In this document: in pieces, positions 36,513 through 46,904 of the stretch
Numbering within the stretch: position 1 is the stretch's first letter
How the letters are laid out: the number at the start of each line of letters is the position of its first letter
NCBI GenBank assembly: GCA_006384855.1
Contig: VCJN01001040.1
Location: 1-64,000 of the forward strand
Source: Tetraselmis striata
Taxonomy: Eukaryota > Chlorophyta > Chlorodendrophyceae > Chlorodendrales > Chlorodendraceae
Length of the DNA: 64,000 bases
Direction of reading: 5' to 3'
Made by a program: the position numbers and the translations under genes
Notes under the pieces: model-generated
What the model saw: only the letters and a program-made list of their open reading frames with translations
The model's database searches: none
Told to the model about the DNA's origin: nothing

Positions 36513-36900
36513 TGTTATACTCCATTTTCCCTTTAGCCATAATGTTCTGCTATACTAGCAGGTATAATTCCCCGCTAAAGTAGCATATTAGTACTGCGGG
36601 TATAAATATTTGTAGTATAAGGCCGAAGACTGTTCTGGAATTCTCTAGAGTTCTCTTACTTAAGCCTTACGTGGCTACCACAGCACGGGTATCCCATGAC
36701 ACCCGGCTAACATAATAGCACAGGTGTTACTATTGACCTCGGCGGATATAAATACCGCCCCGGACAAGTCTACTAGGGAGAATTCAGAGACAGAATATAA
36801 CCCAGGAACCCATGTAACCAGAAGAGATTGGCCATACTTTCTAAATCCTTCCGCTGCATCCTACAGGGCCTAAAGAACATACTTAAGCAATAGCCTAACA
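36513..36900 (+). repeat. 3' LTR of retrotransposon copy 1
   Basis: 388 bp, TG to CA. It lacks about 27 bases present near the start of the 5' LTR (around the segment GACTACGCATCCGC). Preceded by the purine tract AAGGGGGAGAGAG (36500-36512). Confidence 0.9.
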
Positions 36901-39900
36901 GTCGAGGGGTTCGAGGTGGCCGTCCATGACCCATGTGAAGAAGGCATCACTGATCAGTTCCGACGCCTCGTTGCCCGGGGAGGGCGAAATCGGGGATGGG
37001 TTCAGTGCGCTGCTGATCTGGAGGTGGAGTTCCGGCATGTGGTCCGTTGCGGGGAGGCAGATCAATGCTCCTTGTGCCGTCCCCGCGAGGAGAAGGGCAT
37101 CATCTTCGGAGGCCATTTCCAGACGGGATGTTGTGGTGGCGGAGCCTGATTTGTGGACAGGGCGTAATTCCAAGGTATTGTATAGGAACGCGTCGGAGAG
37201 GCGCACCATCGGAAACGGCCAGATGGGGACACCGGAGGGGGGGAGATGTCGGAGGGTGCCTCATGCGCTTGCCATGTTGCGTCTGCGGCAGCGATAACCA
37301 CCGACTCGAGGTTCGCCGGACGGCAAGTGGAGCCTTTGGCGGCGACTCCGACTTTGCGGGCGTGCATGGCGGGGGTGAGGATGTTGGGCAACCACATGTG
37401 GAATTCGGTGGATGATATGCCCGCGAGGGTTGGGCTTGCGATGTGGATTGTGCGTAGAGCACGGGTGGCGGGTGAGATTATTGGGGAGTCTACGCGGGGT
37501 TTTGAGCCCTAGCACGTGGTGGTGAACAGTCGGTTCGCCATCCTGGTACGGGGGTCGGCTTGCATGCGGATGACCACAGCGGCATGGACTTTGGAAGGGC
37601 GAGTTTGACATTGCCCGTTGTCATGTCTCGGAGCTCAGTCTTGCCATCCGCCTTAAGGCGTTTGGAGCAGACGTACAAGTCCGTAGGGGTTGCTGTGATG
37701 TGGGGCCAGTGTCTGCATCTTGATGTCGTGGAGAATGGCCGCCGCCGACGCATTGCGCTGTAGCGTTCGACAGAGGTGGTGACGTCATGGTGGGGTTTGG
37801 CGATGTCGTTGAGCACCAGGGTGGCGGTGTCCGACGCGGGGTGGTGAGGTTGTACTCGCATGTAAGGCTTAGGTGTTGTAGGCGGTCGTGGAGGGGAAGT
37901 TTGTAGAGCTATGGCACTCTCTAACCATAGTAGGGACACATATGTGTATTATTTACAGCCCCGGCTACCAGCCTTCCTCTTCTCTGTCCATCCCCGCCTC
38001 CTTTCGTTGCATCCTTGGGATGCTCGCATGTCTACTATTACCGGCTTCGCGGCTTCGCGCCCGGCATCACCAAGTCGGCAAACCACTCGTTCCTTGTGAA
38101 ATGTTCTTAGTTTAATAAGGGGTTTCTATCTATCATTGTACGGGACAACTACCTTGGCGCGATGCCCGTAGCGCATGTATTCATGCGCATGTTTACGGCA
38201 ACCGGCCATGACCATTACCTGCCTTCACTGCGACCGACGGTTTACTCTCCTTTGATGTGGCACGCTCCATCGAGCCATCGGGTCCCTGCTATGGCGCCAG
38301 TTGGGAATATGTGAACGCGATGGGCTCATGTCAATTCAGCACAGGCATGACGGCGAGGGGGGCTTGGAGACGCCCTTCTTGTGGTTGTGGATTGCCCAGC
38401 TTAGCCGGGGTCTGTTGGCGGTGACGCCGCGGGCGTCATCGGGACCGAGGTTTTGCCTTTTAGGGCTTTCTATAGGGTAGCGGCCGCTTTAGCGACCGCC
38501 CCGTCCGGTATTTCTGGGGTGGGGCGCGAGAGCGCGCGCGCACCGCCCGCCGGGGCGGGGCGGGGCTTCGGCCGCGGTTAGCGGTTACCTGCGACCCCTC
38601 TGCGGCGCCCATATACCTACCGGGGTGGCCGACTGGTTGGGGAGACTTGTGTATGACAGGCGTCTTGGGGATCGCGAGGGGTGCCTGGGACGTGGCTTCT
38701 GGTGCTTGAGTTTGTCTGCGTGCATGGCCGGTTTTGCGGGCGGGGGAGGTGGGGTCTTCGGCTTCGCCGGCCGCATGGGCGACCGACCCGGCTGGCCCTG
38801 AGTCAGAGGTAGTTGCGGTCGTAGCGGCCTGGCGGCGATTGCTAAGGCCGCGCTTGAGCGAGCGTTGTGTTTTGTTTTTGTTTTGCCGCTCCCGCAAGGT
38901 GCAGCGGCGGCCGGGACGTCAATGGGCGGGGGCCCCGGTTCCTGCGGCTTTTGAATACGAAGGGGTCTTCGAGGGGTGTGGAGGGTCTGACCGACCGGCG
39001 CGGTCAGGCTTGCACTGCCGGGGGGGGGGCGGGGGGGGGGGGCGTTGGCGGCCTGGTCGGCCGGGATCTCTCCCTCTTCGGCCTCCATGTCGCATCACCC
39101 GGAGGTAGGGTGTGGGGGTCAGCAGCGGCCGGGTCGGCCGGTGCGTCATGTGGGTTGTGTGTGGCGGCGGGGCGGCGGAGAATGCTGCCTCTAGAGCTTG
39201 CCGAGCAGTCCTTGCCATGCGCGCGGACAGCTCGCGCAATTTGCACCGCCCCCCTGGCCGACCTGGAGCTGCCGACGTTCGAGTTGCTGGCCGAGGCGAT
39301 CGCCGCCACCATGGGCAAGCGCATCAACGCTCCCCTCGACCTATTGCGAGCCAATATGCGGCTGACATACACCATGACGGTTGCTAATGTCAACTTGAAG
39401 CAACACTGCACCGAGCCGAAGCTGCTACGCGTGGGGACGACGACCTTTATGCTATCTCTCTTGGCAAAATGAAGACGAGAAGTTTGCGGCCACCCGGCGA
39501 TTGGCCGTGGCCCTCACCTTCCCCATCGCCCTAATGCGGGCGGTCCGCCTCCGCTCAATCGTCATCTATCTCACGGAGTCCGAGTTCGATCCCTCGGAGC
39601 TACATGTACTCCCTTTTCAGGCCGACGGCGGTCCGCGAGGCATGCGAGCTCGGAAGCACCGCATGCCACAACCATCTACGCCGCACGGCGCGCTGAGCCT
39701 ACGCAAGAAGGCTCGGAAGACCCCCCCCCCCCCCCGCAGCATCCCTCACCATCCGAGCCGAACAACGCCCGGTCTACACCCTCGCCATGCAGCTAACCGC
39801 CCGCCATCACAGCCTTATCGGTGGCACCCGGACCACTGACCGAACGGAGTATCGGTGCAAGACGGTGTCGACGGGGAGCCAGAAGATCAAGGCCGCGCCA

Positions 39901-40619
39901 GCTCCGGCGCCGGCCGAGCCGCCAGCGGACGCCGCACCGGTGCATGTACCTTTCGTCCCAACAACCCAACGGCCATCAGCTGCAACCCCGGCAGCACAGG
40001 CCGACCACCATGATAACGCCACTCCCCCCAGGCTAACGACACTCCCCATATGGGCTCGATTACGTGGTGCCGATGCGCGGAGTAGTCGCCACTGCGGTCG
40101 CAGCCCTCGATCGGCGCCGAGCAACAGCGGAGCCAACCCCCAGCGCTCGCCCAGCCCATGTGCCCCCTGCCCCTACCCTAAGAGCGGCCCCATGACAGAC
40201 ATGCATGCCGACGGCGAGGACAAGTTGGAACTCAACTACGAGAAGAGCGACATCACCATGGACGTGGACGACAACGCCCACCGCGGAGCAGCGGAGGTAC
40301 CATGTATGGCCGACGTCTCCCTCGACTCCCCTGGCGCTCTCTATCCAAGCGCACATTCCGCGAAGGCGCACCTGGCGGCACCGCAGAACGAGTGGTCGAC
40401 ATCCAAGAACTCACTGCCGAGACCACCGAGATGCTAAAGACGTCCTCCCCAGCCAGCAAACCCGCACTCGCGGCCGAACTCGCTCGACTCGCGGCGGAGT
40501 CTCACCGCCTGCTTCACCTCCTGTGCCACTCGATCTAGCTTGAGCAGCACCCCCCTCCCACCAGCCCATGTCGAAGGGAAGGGCAAGGCAACCTCACCCG
40601 GCAAGCGCAAGAGGCAGCG
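36901..40619. other. decayed GC-rich sequence between the two retrotransposons
   Basis: Coding-looking pieces occur on both strands: minus 37209-36901 (ISDAFFTWVMDGHLEPLD, interrupted by copy 1 at its end), minus 39088-38585 (Pro-rich, starting MEAEEGEIPADQ), plus 39180-39470 (FELLAEAIAATMGKRINAPL) and plus 40302-40538 (VDIQELTAETTEMLKTSS). All are short or frame-broken and unrecognised. Copy 2 inserted at 40615-40619 into this material. I read it as dead elements into which the chromovirus jumped. Confidence 0.35.
37916..38080 (+). repeat. dispersed repeat of about 170 bp, copy 2
   Basis: Partner of 28257-28440, in the same orientation; see that entry. Confidence 0.65.
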
Positions 40620-41032
40620 TGTTATGCTCCATTTCCCTTTAGCCATAATGTTCTGCTATACTAGCAGGTATTACCCCCCGCAAAGGTAGTACGACTACGC
40701 ATCCGCGGAGTCGCTGTACATATTAGTATTGCGGGCGTAAATATTAGTAGTATAAGGCCGAAGACTGTTCTGGAATTCTCTAGAATTCTCTGACTCAAGC
40801 CTTACATGGCTAACACAGCACGGGTATCCCATGACACCCGGCTAACATAGCACAGGTATGACTATGACCTCGGCGGGTATAAATACCGCCTCGGACAAGT
40901 CTACTAGGTAGAATTCAGAGACAGAACTATAACCCAGGAACCCCTGTAACCAGAAGAGATTGGCCATACTTTCTAAATCCTTCCGCTGCATCCTAAAGGG
41001 CCTAAAGAACAGGCTTAAGCTAGAGCCTAACA
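40620..41032 (+). repeat. 5' LTR of retrotransposon copy 2
   Basis: 413 bp, TG to CA. Carries the element's promoter; compared by eye with the 3' LTR it differs at one site only. Confidence 0.95.
40878..40883 (+). promoter_or_regulatory. TATA box in the 5' LTR
   Basis: TATAAA within GGGTATAAATACCGCC. It would place the transcript start about 30 bases downstream and so divide the LTR into U3 and R-U5. Confidence 0.55.
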
Positions 41033-41034
41033 CT

Positions 41035-41046
41035 TGGTTTCGGAGC
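41035..41046 (+). promoter_or_regulatory. primer binding site
   Basis: TGGTTTCGGAGC starts two bases after the LTR. It begins with TGG, complementary to the CCA tail of a tRNA, and agrees at 10 of 12 bases with the initiator-Met site of many plant elements (TGGTATCAGAGC). The same site is in copy 1 at 30665. Confidence 0.7.
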
Positions 41047-41071
41047 TTAGACAGCGGTAAGCGACGTAAAG

Positions 41072-42232
41072 ATGGCTACACCAGGAGAGACGCCACCTGA
41101 GGACAGCGGAAGCTTTCCGGTAGCGGCCACTGCCGGCGAAGCACAGCCGATTCCGCTCGAAGGAGGTCAAGAGGGCACGCAACCGACCCTCGCAACCATG
41201 ATGAGCATGCTTCAACGACTAGCCGACCGAGTCGAGACTATGTCGACGGAGCAAGCGAAGATGCAAGATGTAGCGCAAACTACAACGGCGGCAATGGCGG
41301 AGATTCGCCGCTTGGACGAGTACGTGCGACAAGGCTTCAGTCATTTCGACGACCGAGTGAACCGGAGCCGAGTTGTAGAGCAGCAGATGCGAGACCAGCT
41401 TCGTTCTGCCCGGACCAGCGACATGCCTGGGCTCATGCCGAGCGATGTGAAACCAGCGAAGATCGAGAAGCTATCGACTACAAATATCGACGAGCTACGG
41501 AACTGGTTTCGTCATGCACGGGGTTACCTGAAATATCACAACGTAAACCCGGAGGAACTTCGTAGCGTGTACTGGGCATCTGGCTATTTTCACGGACCCG
41601 TATCCAAGTGGTGGTACGCGCAAGTGGCGAGTACGCACGACGAAATTGGCGGCGGTTTTACCAGTATTACGCACATGGAGGCGGCACTAATCACCGAATT
41701 CTGTGGACGTACACCGGCGAAGCAAGCTCGTATCAATCTGGATCGCGCGACACAGCGGACTACAGTACAGAAGTACGCGAATTATTTCCGCGAGCAACTA
41801 CTGGAGTTACCACATCGTCACGAGGAAGATAATGTACATGACTTCCAGCGCGGACTGAAACCCCATATTCGAAAGGAAGTTGCCCTGAAAAACCCTAAGA
41901 CCCTGGCAGAAGCTGTACAGGCAGCTCTGGCTGTTGAAGCTGCGGAGCGGGAGACAGATGTGCACCGCGAGATCCGTCGCGAGCGCCTAAACATCATGGA
42001 CGACGATGGCGACGACGACGAGCACTACTACAGCAGTGCTGAGGGTGAGGCTACAGAACAAGAAGACGACCTGTTGATGGCGCGGCGATTGACCGAGGAG
42101 GAGTTTGAGAGATTTAAGAAGGAAGGTCGTTGCTTTATCTGCAGGGCGAAAGGTCATGTTGCGTCCGCGTGCCCGAGCAAGAAGAAGAAGATTTCTGATT
42201 ATCGACCCAGAAAGACCCGGCCGGGAAACTAA
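41072..42232 (+). CDS. gag: Gag polyprotein of the chromovirus
   Basis: 386 residues; forms the cytoplasmic virus-like particle that packages the element's RNA. A disordered N-terminus and a helical stretch (about 42-105) precede a capsid-like core (about 130-290, with HARGYLKYHNV, YWASGYFHGPVSKWWYAQV, RDQL-type helices). An acidic linker follows (308-335), then one zinc knuckle, CX2CX4HX4C (Cys354, Cys357, His362, Cys367), and a basic tail. The ATG is the first after the LTR and primer site. The last sense codons overlap the GGGAAAC slippage heptamer, and the stop TAA follows at once. Pol is in the -1 frame. Confidence 0.93.
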   Translation: MATPGETPPEDSGSFPVAATAGEAQPIPLEGGQEGTQPTLATMMSMLQRLADRVETMSTEQAKMQDVAQTTTAAMAEIRRLDEYVRQGFSHFDDRVNRSRVVEQQMRDQLRSARTSDMPGLMPSDVKPAKIEKLSTTNIDELRNWFRHARGYLKYHNVNPEELRSVYWASGYFHGPVSKWWYAQVASTHDEIGGGFTSITHMEAALITEFCGRTPAKQARINLDRATQRTTVQKYANYFREQLLELPHRHEEDNVHDFQRGLKPHIRKEVALKNPKTLAEAVQAALAVEAAERETDVHREIRRERLNIMDDDGDDDEHYYSSAEGEATEQEDDLLMARRLTEEEFERFKKEGRCFICRAKGHVASACPSKKKKISDYRPRKTRPGN

Positions 42233-42262
42233 GACGTGAGTCGGCCGCGCGCGGCGCGCGAC
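42223..42262 (+). promoter_or_regulatory. -1 ribosomal frameshift signal at the gag-pol junction
   Basis: GGGAAAC (42223-42229) is set as G GGA AAC in the gag frame, the X XXY YYZ form of a -1 slippery site, directly before the gag stop (42230-42232). After 14 bases comes a GC hairpin (GCCGCGCG, loop CGG, CGCGCGAC; one mismatch here, perfect 8 bp in copy 1). Slipping back one base enters the pol frame, which is open from 42199 through 46818. The spacer is longer than the usual 5-9 bases. Function is inferred from this layout. Confidence 0.7.
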
Positions 42263-45200
42263 AGGGTGAAGGACTGTCCCCTAACACGGCTCGCGAGACT
42301 ACAGAAGTACAGCCCTCGTATCCTCAAACGACACTGAGGCCTGATTTCCTCCACAAGGATTTCAGCGACTGGATGGTACATCGCGAATTATTTCACGAGT
42401 ACACGAAGAAATACGGACCCTGCGACCTGGACGGAGCTTGCGATAATGACGGCCTGAATTCTCAAGTTTCTGGTAGTTTTTGCTGTCCGACGCGCCCATT
42501 TCAGGAACAGGATCTCGGAGAATATCGGCGTATTTGGCTAAATGCCCCGTATGACCGAATTGAAGAATTTTTGGGCCACTACCTTCGACAGAAGTTATTG
42601 CATCCGCATCTACGAGCAATTATTGTGGTCCCAAAATGGTCGCGTAAGCCGTGGTTTCGACTACTTAGAAATTTTCGTCTGGTGGATGAGTTGCCAGCGG
42701 AGACTTCTGTGTTTACGTGTCCAACGAACGATGGCATAGAAGGTGCGAGACAAGATGTTGGCCCCACTCGATGGGCGACACAGATCTACGCTGACGATGG
42801 CGCCGGCGTACGGTTTCTACCGCAGCACCTGAGAACCCCACCGAAGCCTGAGTGGACGCACTCGAAGGTTCTAGTAACCGATGGAAGGCGAGTGCTTCTG
42901 ACTGTAGAAGACAGCGGACTGATTTGGTTTCCAGAAGGCAAGCGCGGCGACACGGACGCGACGCCGGAGACAACAGCAGTACGACGATTACTCGAGCAAA
43001 CTGGGTACCGGGTACAGGAGAGCAATCTACGGTACCTCGGCACTCAGCGGACGGGAGACAACCGGTGTCCCGTATACCTGTATCGCGTTCGTCGTAATAC
43101 TGTACCTACGAAGACCCCTTTGAACCGTGCACTATGGACAACCTGGAAGAAATTATTGGAGGCACGAAGTACGGGTTATCTGGAGACGGAGACAGTACGC
43201 TACCCACTACGGTACGAAAGCTTCGGCGAACAAATTGATGAATATGTCAACCGTAACGTCCGACTACCTGGCGAAGACTCCACATCGCGTTTGTGCAACG
43301 TATCTTCACCGAGTGGTACCCGACTGCTGACTATTACTGGCGAATTGCGAGGACGACACTGTAAAATACTGGTGGACTCTGGTGCAACCGAAAATTTTGC
43401 GAGTACCGAATGGGTGCAATTGCATCAGTGCCCTACAGTATCCGGAGGAAAACACCGTATAAAACTGGCGAACGGCAGTATGAGTACCAGTACCAAACGG
43501 CTGAGGAGCGAAGTACTTACCGTAGGAGCTTTCGACTATAAATTGGACGCTATAGTTACAGACCTGGAGAAATTCGACATTATTCTCGGACAACCTTGGC
43601 TGGAAACAGTTAATCCTGACATCGACTGGACTGCTAAAATTATTAAACACCGGAAGACTGGACAACACATTGCTACAGCGGAACAGTATACAGAACCTAC
43701 GACGGTTTACCACCTGGACGCGGCTAAGATGGCGAAGGAACTGAGGAAGAGTCGCGGCGAGGAACTGTTTGCTGTTGCGGTACGCGAGGTGTTCGATGCG
43801 GTAGCTGAGCTGCGCACGGACCAGTCGACCGAGTGGACCGAGGAGCTCAAGGAGTCCCTTATGGAGTTTGCAGACATCATCGCGGAGCCTACTGACCTGC
43901 CACCGGAGCGCGAGTTCGACTTTGAGATCAACCTGGAGAGTGATGAACCCCCCAAAGAACGAACGTACCGTATGTCACCAGCGGAGTTGCAGGAGGTACG
44001 GTCACAACTGGAGGAATTGTTGGCAAAAGGGTGGATTCGTCCGTCCAAGTCAAACTACGGCGCCCCAATTTTATTTGTGCGCAAGAAAGACGGCACTCTG
44101 CGTATGTGTGTGGACTACCGTAAATTGAAGTACCTTACGAAGAAAGACCGGACCCCGCTTCCTCGTATCGACGAATTATTGGACTCATTGCATGGTGCGA
44201 CTATTTTCAGTACTCTGGACATGTACAAAGGCTACCATCAAGTACGAATTAAACCGGAAGACATCCACAAAACAGCGTTCCGGACACACTATGGACTCTA
44301 CGAGTACTGTGTGTTACCTTTCGGCTTGACAAACGCCCCAGCTGGATTCCAGACTATGATGAACCGTGTTTTGAGCCCATATCTCGGCAAATTCTGCGTG
44401 GTATACCTGGACGACGTGCTGATCTACAGCAAGACAGCTGAAGAGCATCTCGAGCACATCAGATTGGTGCTACGGGAGTTGCAACGACACCACTTGCATA
44501 TCAAGCTGTCGAAGTGTTCGTTCGGCAGTACTAGCGTGGAGTTTTTGGGCCATATCGTCGAAGCAGGACAGATCAAGATGGACCCCCGGAAGGTAGAAGC
44601 AGTTCAACAGTGGCCCGTGCCGAAGACAGTAAAGGACGTACGAGGTTTTCTCGGCCTTGCTGGCTATTACCGCAAGTTCATCCATAACTTCGCGGCTATT
44701 GCGGCGCCACTACATGACCTGACGAAGAATCAACCGGAGTTTGTGTGGACGCCTCGTGCTGATGCAGCGTTTCGTGCATTAAAGGACGCAATGGTACGAG
44801 CACCTGTACTGAGTATACCGGACACATCTGCGGACGCCCGTTACACATCGTATACAGATGCTTCTGGATTTGCAGTGGGAGCTGTGCTGCTGCAAGATCA
44901 AGGCTCAGGACTTCGACCTGTCGCGTACCATGCACGCAAGATGAACAAACACGAAGTTCACTACCCGGTACATGAGCAAGAGTTGTTAGCGGTTCGTGAT
45001 GCACTCATCAAGTTCCGATGCTACCTTGATGGAGCGGCGGGCTTTACGGTCATCACCGACCATGACACGCTACGGCACTTCTTTCGCCAACGCGATTTGT
45101 CGACGCGGCAAGTACGATGGCTGCAAGTGTTTGCGCCTTACCAACGACATATGGACATCGTCTACAAGCGAGGAGCTGCCAATCATGCGGACGCCCTCTC

Positions 45201-46818
45201 TCGGCGACCCGACTTGAAGGATGCGCTACAGAAGCTAGATCTGCTGAACAACTGGTCAGAAGACGAGGCTGACTGCGAAATAAATTCAGTTTTATTTGCT
45301 ATGGAGTCGCGACTACAAGCGGACAACAAGTTTTACGACGAAATCAAGACCGCATATGACTCCGACGAGTACCTGAAATCGCGGAAAGCTTTACCATCCT
45401 GGCTAGTACGTCACAGTAATGGTCTACTGTACGCCTACGGCTCACGACTTTACGTACCAAATGTGGCGGACCTGCGACAACGAGCACTGTACGAACTACA
45501 TGACGCGCCTATTGCTGGACACCCAGGAGGACGACGACTACTGGCGCGTACTGTGGAACTGTACTGGTGGCCCCGTATGAAACAGACGGTCACTAACTAC
45601 GTGCGACGCTGCCCTACCTGTCAACGTACTAAGGCGGCCCGGCATAAGCCAGACGGCTTACTTCAGCCCCATGACGTACCGTCACGACCATTTGAGGTAA
45701 TATCCCTAGATTTAATCACAGATCTTCCGGAGTGCCAGGGGTATGACTCTGTAGTGATTTTCGTATGTCTACTGTCAAAGCGAGTAATTGTTGAGCCAAC
45801 TACGAAGACAGTTATTGCTGAAGGCCTGGCGGAGATTATGCATCGCTCAGTTTTTCGTCATTTCGGCCTACCGGCTAAACTCATCTCTGACCGAGACCCC
45901 AGATTTATGTCGGAATTCTGGCAAGATATGTTCAAGACCATGGGTACTAAGCTGAACATCTCTACAGCTTTTCATCCAGCAACCGATGGCCAGACGGAAC
46001 GCACTAACCAAACTTGGGAGCAAGTGCTACGCTGCTACGTGCACCCCCTGCACGATGATTGGGTCAACCACCTCACCAACGTGGAGTTTGCGATCAACGC
46101 TGCTCAGTCGACTTCGACTACTATGTCCCCTTTCAAGGCGACTTTGGGATTCGAGCCGACTACACCTGCTACTACTCAACTCGCAACCGAGCCAACTCGA
46201 GCTCTTCCGGAACACGTCAAGTATGTACAGGAGCTTCATCGCTTCGCGCATGATTGCGTACTGGAGGCTCAAACTCGTATGCAGACTGCAGCTAATCGTA
46301 AACGACTACCCGTACCATTCAAGACCGGCGACAGAGTTAAGCTGAAGGCGTCTCATCTGAAGTTTATTCAGCAACCCTGTGCTAAGCTACGCGATCGCTA
46401 CGTGGGCCCCTTCGTCATTACAGAGCAGATCTCGCCAGTTGCTTTCCGATTGCAACTACCTGCGGGCGTACGAGTCCACGACGTGGTGCACGCGAGTATG
46501 CTGGAGAAGTGGTATGACGACCCTGACCAACCGGCGAAGTCTGAACGAGTACCGATTGTCCATGACGCAAACCGATTCCATGTTCAGGACATACTCGATG
46601 TTGCCTTCAACAACAATGGCGCTGGACTACTGTTTCGAGTGCGATGGGCGTTCCCGTACAACGTACCAAGCGAAGACACCTGGGAGCCCCTACGCGGAGT
46701 CAAGCACCTGGACATTTTCCGGTCGTTCTTACTGTCTAAACCATACCGACAGTTTACTGAGAGCCCAGACTTCATTCGGTTCCGGAATCGCTACCCAAGC
46801 CGAGTACCTTCCGCCTGA
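42226..46818 (+). CDS. pol: Pol polyprotein of the chromovirus, with Nudix-like domain
   Basis: Open from the frameshift site; the first ATG is at 42373 (residue 1 below, 1481 residues). Coding-looking sequence continues upstream of that ATG to the heptamer, favouring Gag-Pol fusion. Domains: unknown N-region (1-160); Nudix-like fold (about 163-245) with a degenerate box, FPEGKRGDTDATPETTAVRR then LLEQTGY; aspartic protease (ILVDSGATE, 332-340, and ILGQPW, 404-409); reverse transcriptase with YLDD (678-681); RNase H (YTDAS, HEQELLAV, NHADALSR); integrase with His1043, His1050, Cys1080, Cys1083 zinc motif and D1113, D1173, E1209 (35 residues between the last two); GPF motif (1345-1347); chromodomain (about 1400-1455, TWEPLRGVKHLDIF). 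It makes DNA from the RNA and inserts it, with the chromodomain probably guiding target choice. Confidence 0.95.
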   Translation, partial: KLRRESAARGARQGEGLSPNTARETTEVQPSYPQTTLRPDFLHKDFSDWMVHRELFHEYTKKYGPCDLDGACDNDGLNSQVSGSFCCPTRPFQEQDLGEYRRIWLNAPYDRIEEFLGHYLRQKLLHPHLRAIIVVPKWSRKPWFRLLRNFRLVDELPAETSVFTCPTNDGIEGARQDVGPTRWATQIYADDGAGVRFLPQHLRTPPKPEWTHSKVLVTDGRRVLLTVEDSGLIWFPEGKRGDTDATPETTAVRRLLEQTGYRVQESNLRYLGTQRTGDNRCPVYLYRVRRNTVPTKTPLNRALWTTWKKLLEARSTGYLETETVRYPLRYESFGEQIDEYVNRNVRLPGEDSTSRLCNVSSPSGTRLLTITGELRGRHCKILVDSGATENFASTEWVQLHQCPTVSGGKHRIKLANGSMSTSTKRLRSEVLTVGAFDYKLDAIVTDLEKFDIILGQPWLETVNPDIDWTAKIIKHRKTGQHIATAEQYTEPTTVYHLDAAKMAKELRKSRGEELFAVAVREVFDAVAELRTDQSTEWTEELKESLMEFADIIAEPTDLPPEREFDFEINLESDEPPKERTYRMSPAELQEVRSQLEELLAKGWIRPSKSNYGAPILFVRKKDGTLRMCVDYRKLKYLTKKDRTPLPRIDELLDSLHGATIFSTLDMYKGYHQVRIKPEDIHKTAFRTHYGLYEYCVLPFGLTNAPAGFQTMMNRVLSPYLGKFCVVYLDDVLIYSKTAEEHLEHIRLVLRELQRHHLHIKLSKCSFGSTSVEFLGHIVEAGQIKMDPRKVEAVQQWPVPKTVKDVRGFLGLAGYYRKFIHNFAAIAAPLHDLTKNQPEFVWTPRADAAFRALKDAMVRAPVLSIPDTSADARYTSYTDASGFAVGAVLLQDQGSGLRPVAYHARKMNKHEVHYPVHEQELLAVRDALIKFRCYLDGAAGFTVITDHDTLRHFFRQRDLSTRQVRWLQVFAPYQRHMDIVYKRGAANHADALSRRPDLKDALQKLDLLNNWSEDEADCEINSVLFAMESRLQADNKFYDEIKTAYDSDEYLKSRKALPSWLVRHSNGLLYAYGSRLYVPNVADLRQRALYELHDAPIAGHPGGRRLLARTVELYWWPRMKQTVTNYVRRCPTCQRTKAARHKPDGLLQPHDVPSRPFEVISLDLITDLPECQGYDSVVIFVCLLSKRVIVEPTTKTVIAEGLAEIMHRSVFRHFGLPAKLISDRDPRFMSEFWQDMFKTMGTKLNISTAFHPATDGQTERTNQTWEQVLRCYVHPLHDDWVNHLTNVEFAINAAQSTSTTMSPFKATLGFEPTTPATTQLATEPTRALPEHVKYVQELHRFAHDCVLEAQTRMQTAANRKRLPVPFKTGDRVKLKASHLKFIQQPCAKLRDRYVGPFVITEQISPVAFRLQLPAGVRVHDVVHASMLEKWYDDPDQPAKSERVPIVHDANRFHVQDILDVAFNNNGAGLLFRVRWAFPYNVPSEDTWEPLRGVKHLDIFRSFLLSKPYRQFTESPDFIRFRNRYPSRVPSA

Positions 46819-46891
46819 ACTTCAAAATCAAGACCAAGACTGTAGTTTCCTGTAGTTCTGTGACACCTGCACAGCGAGGACGCTTGTGCTT

Positions 46892-46904
46892 AAGGGGGAG
46901 AGAG
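46892..46904 (+). promoter_or_regulatory. polypurine tract
   Basis: AAGGGGGAGAGAG lies immediately before the TG of the right LTR, where plus-strand DNA synthesis is primed. Identical in copy 1 (36500-36512). Confidence 0.85.

Larger units (their letters stand above)
30250..36900 (+). mobile_element. Ty3/gypsy chromovirus, copy 1 (old, decayed)
   Basis: Same element as 40620-47317, in the same orientation, with a left LTR, PBS, gag, pol, purine tract and right LTR. The flanks GGCGA and GTCGA match at four of five bases, consistent with a decayed 5 bp target duplication. By eye the two LTRs differ at about 20 sites plus indels, far more than in copy 2, so this insertion is much older. Neither gag nor pol is intact. 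Confidence 0.9.

Noticed and set aside
42373..42375. Pol starting independently at its first ATG
   Set aside because: The pol frame is open and coding-like upstream to the GGGAAAC heptamer, so fusion by frameshift is the better model; reinitiation is not excluded.
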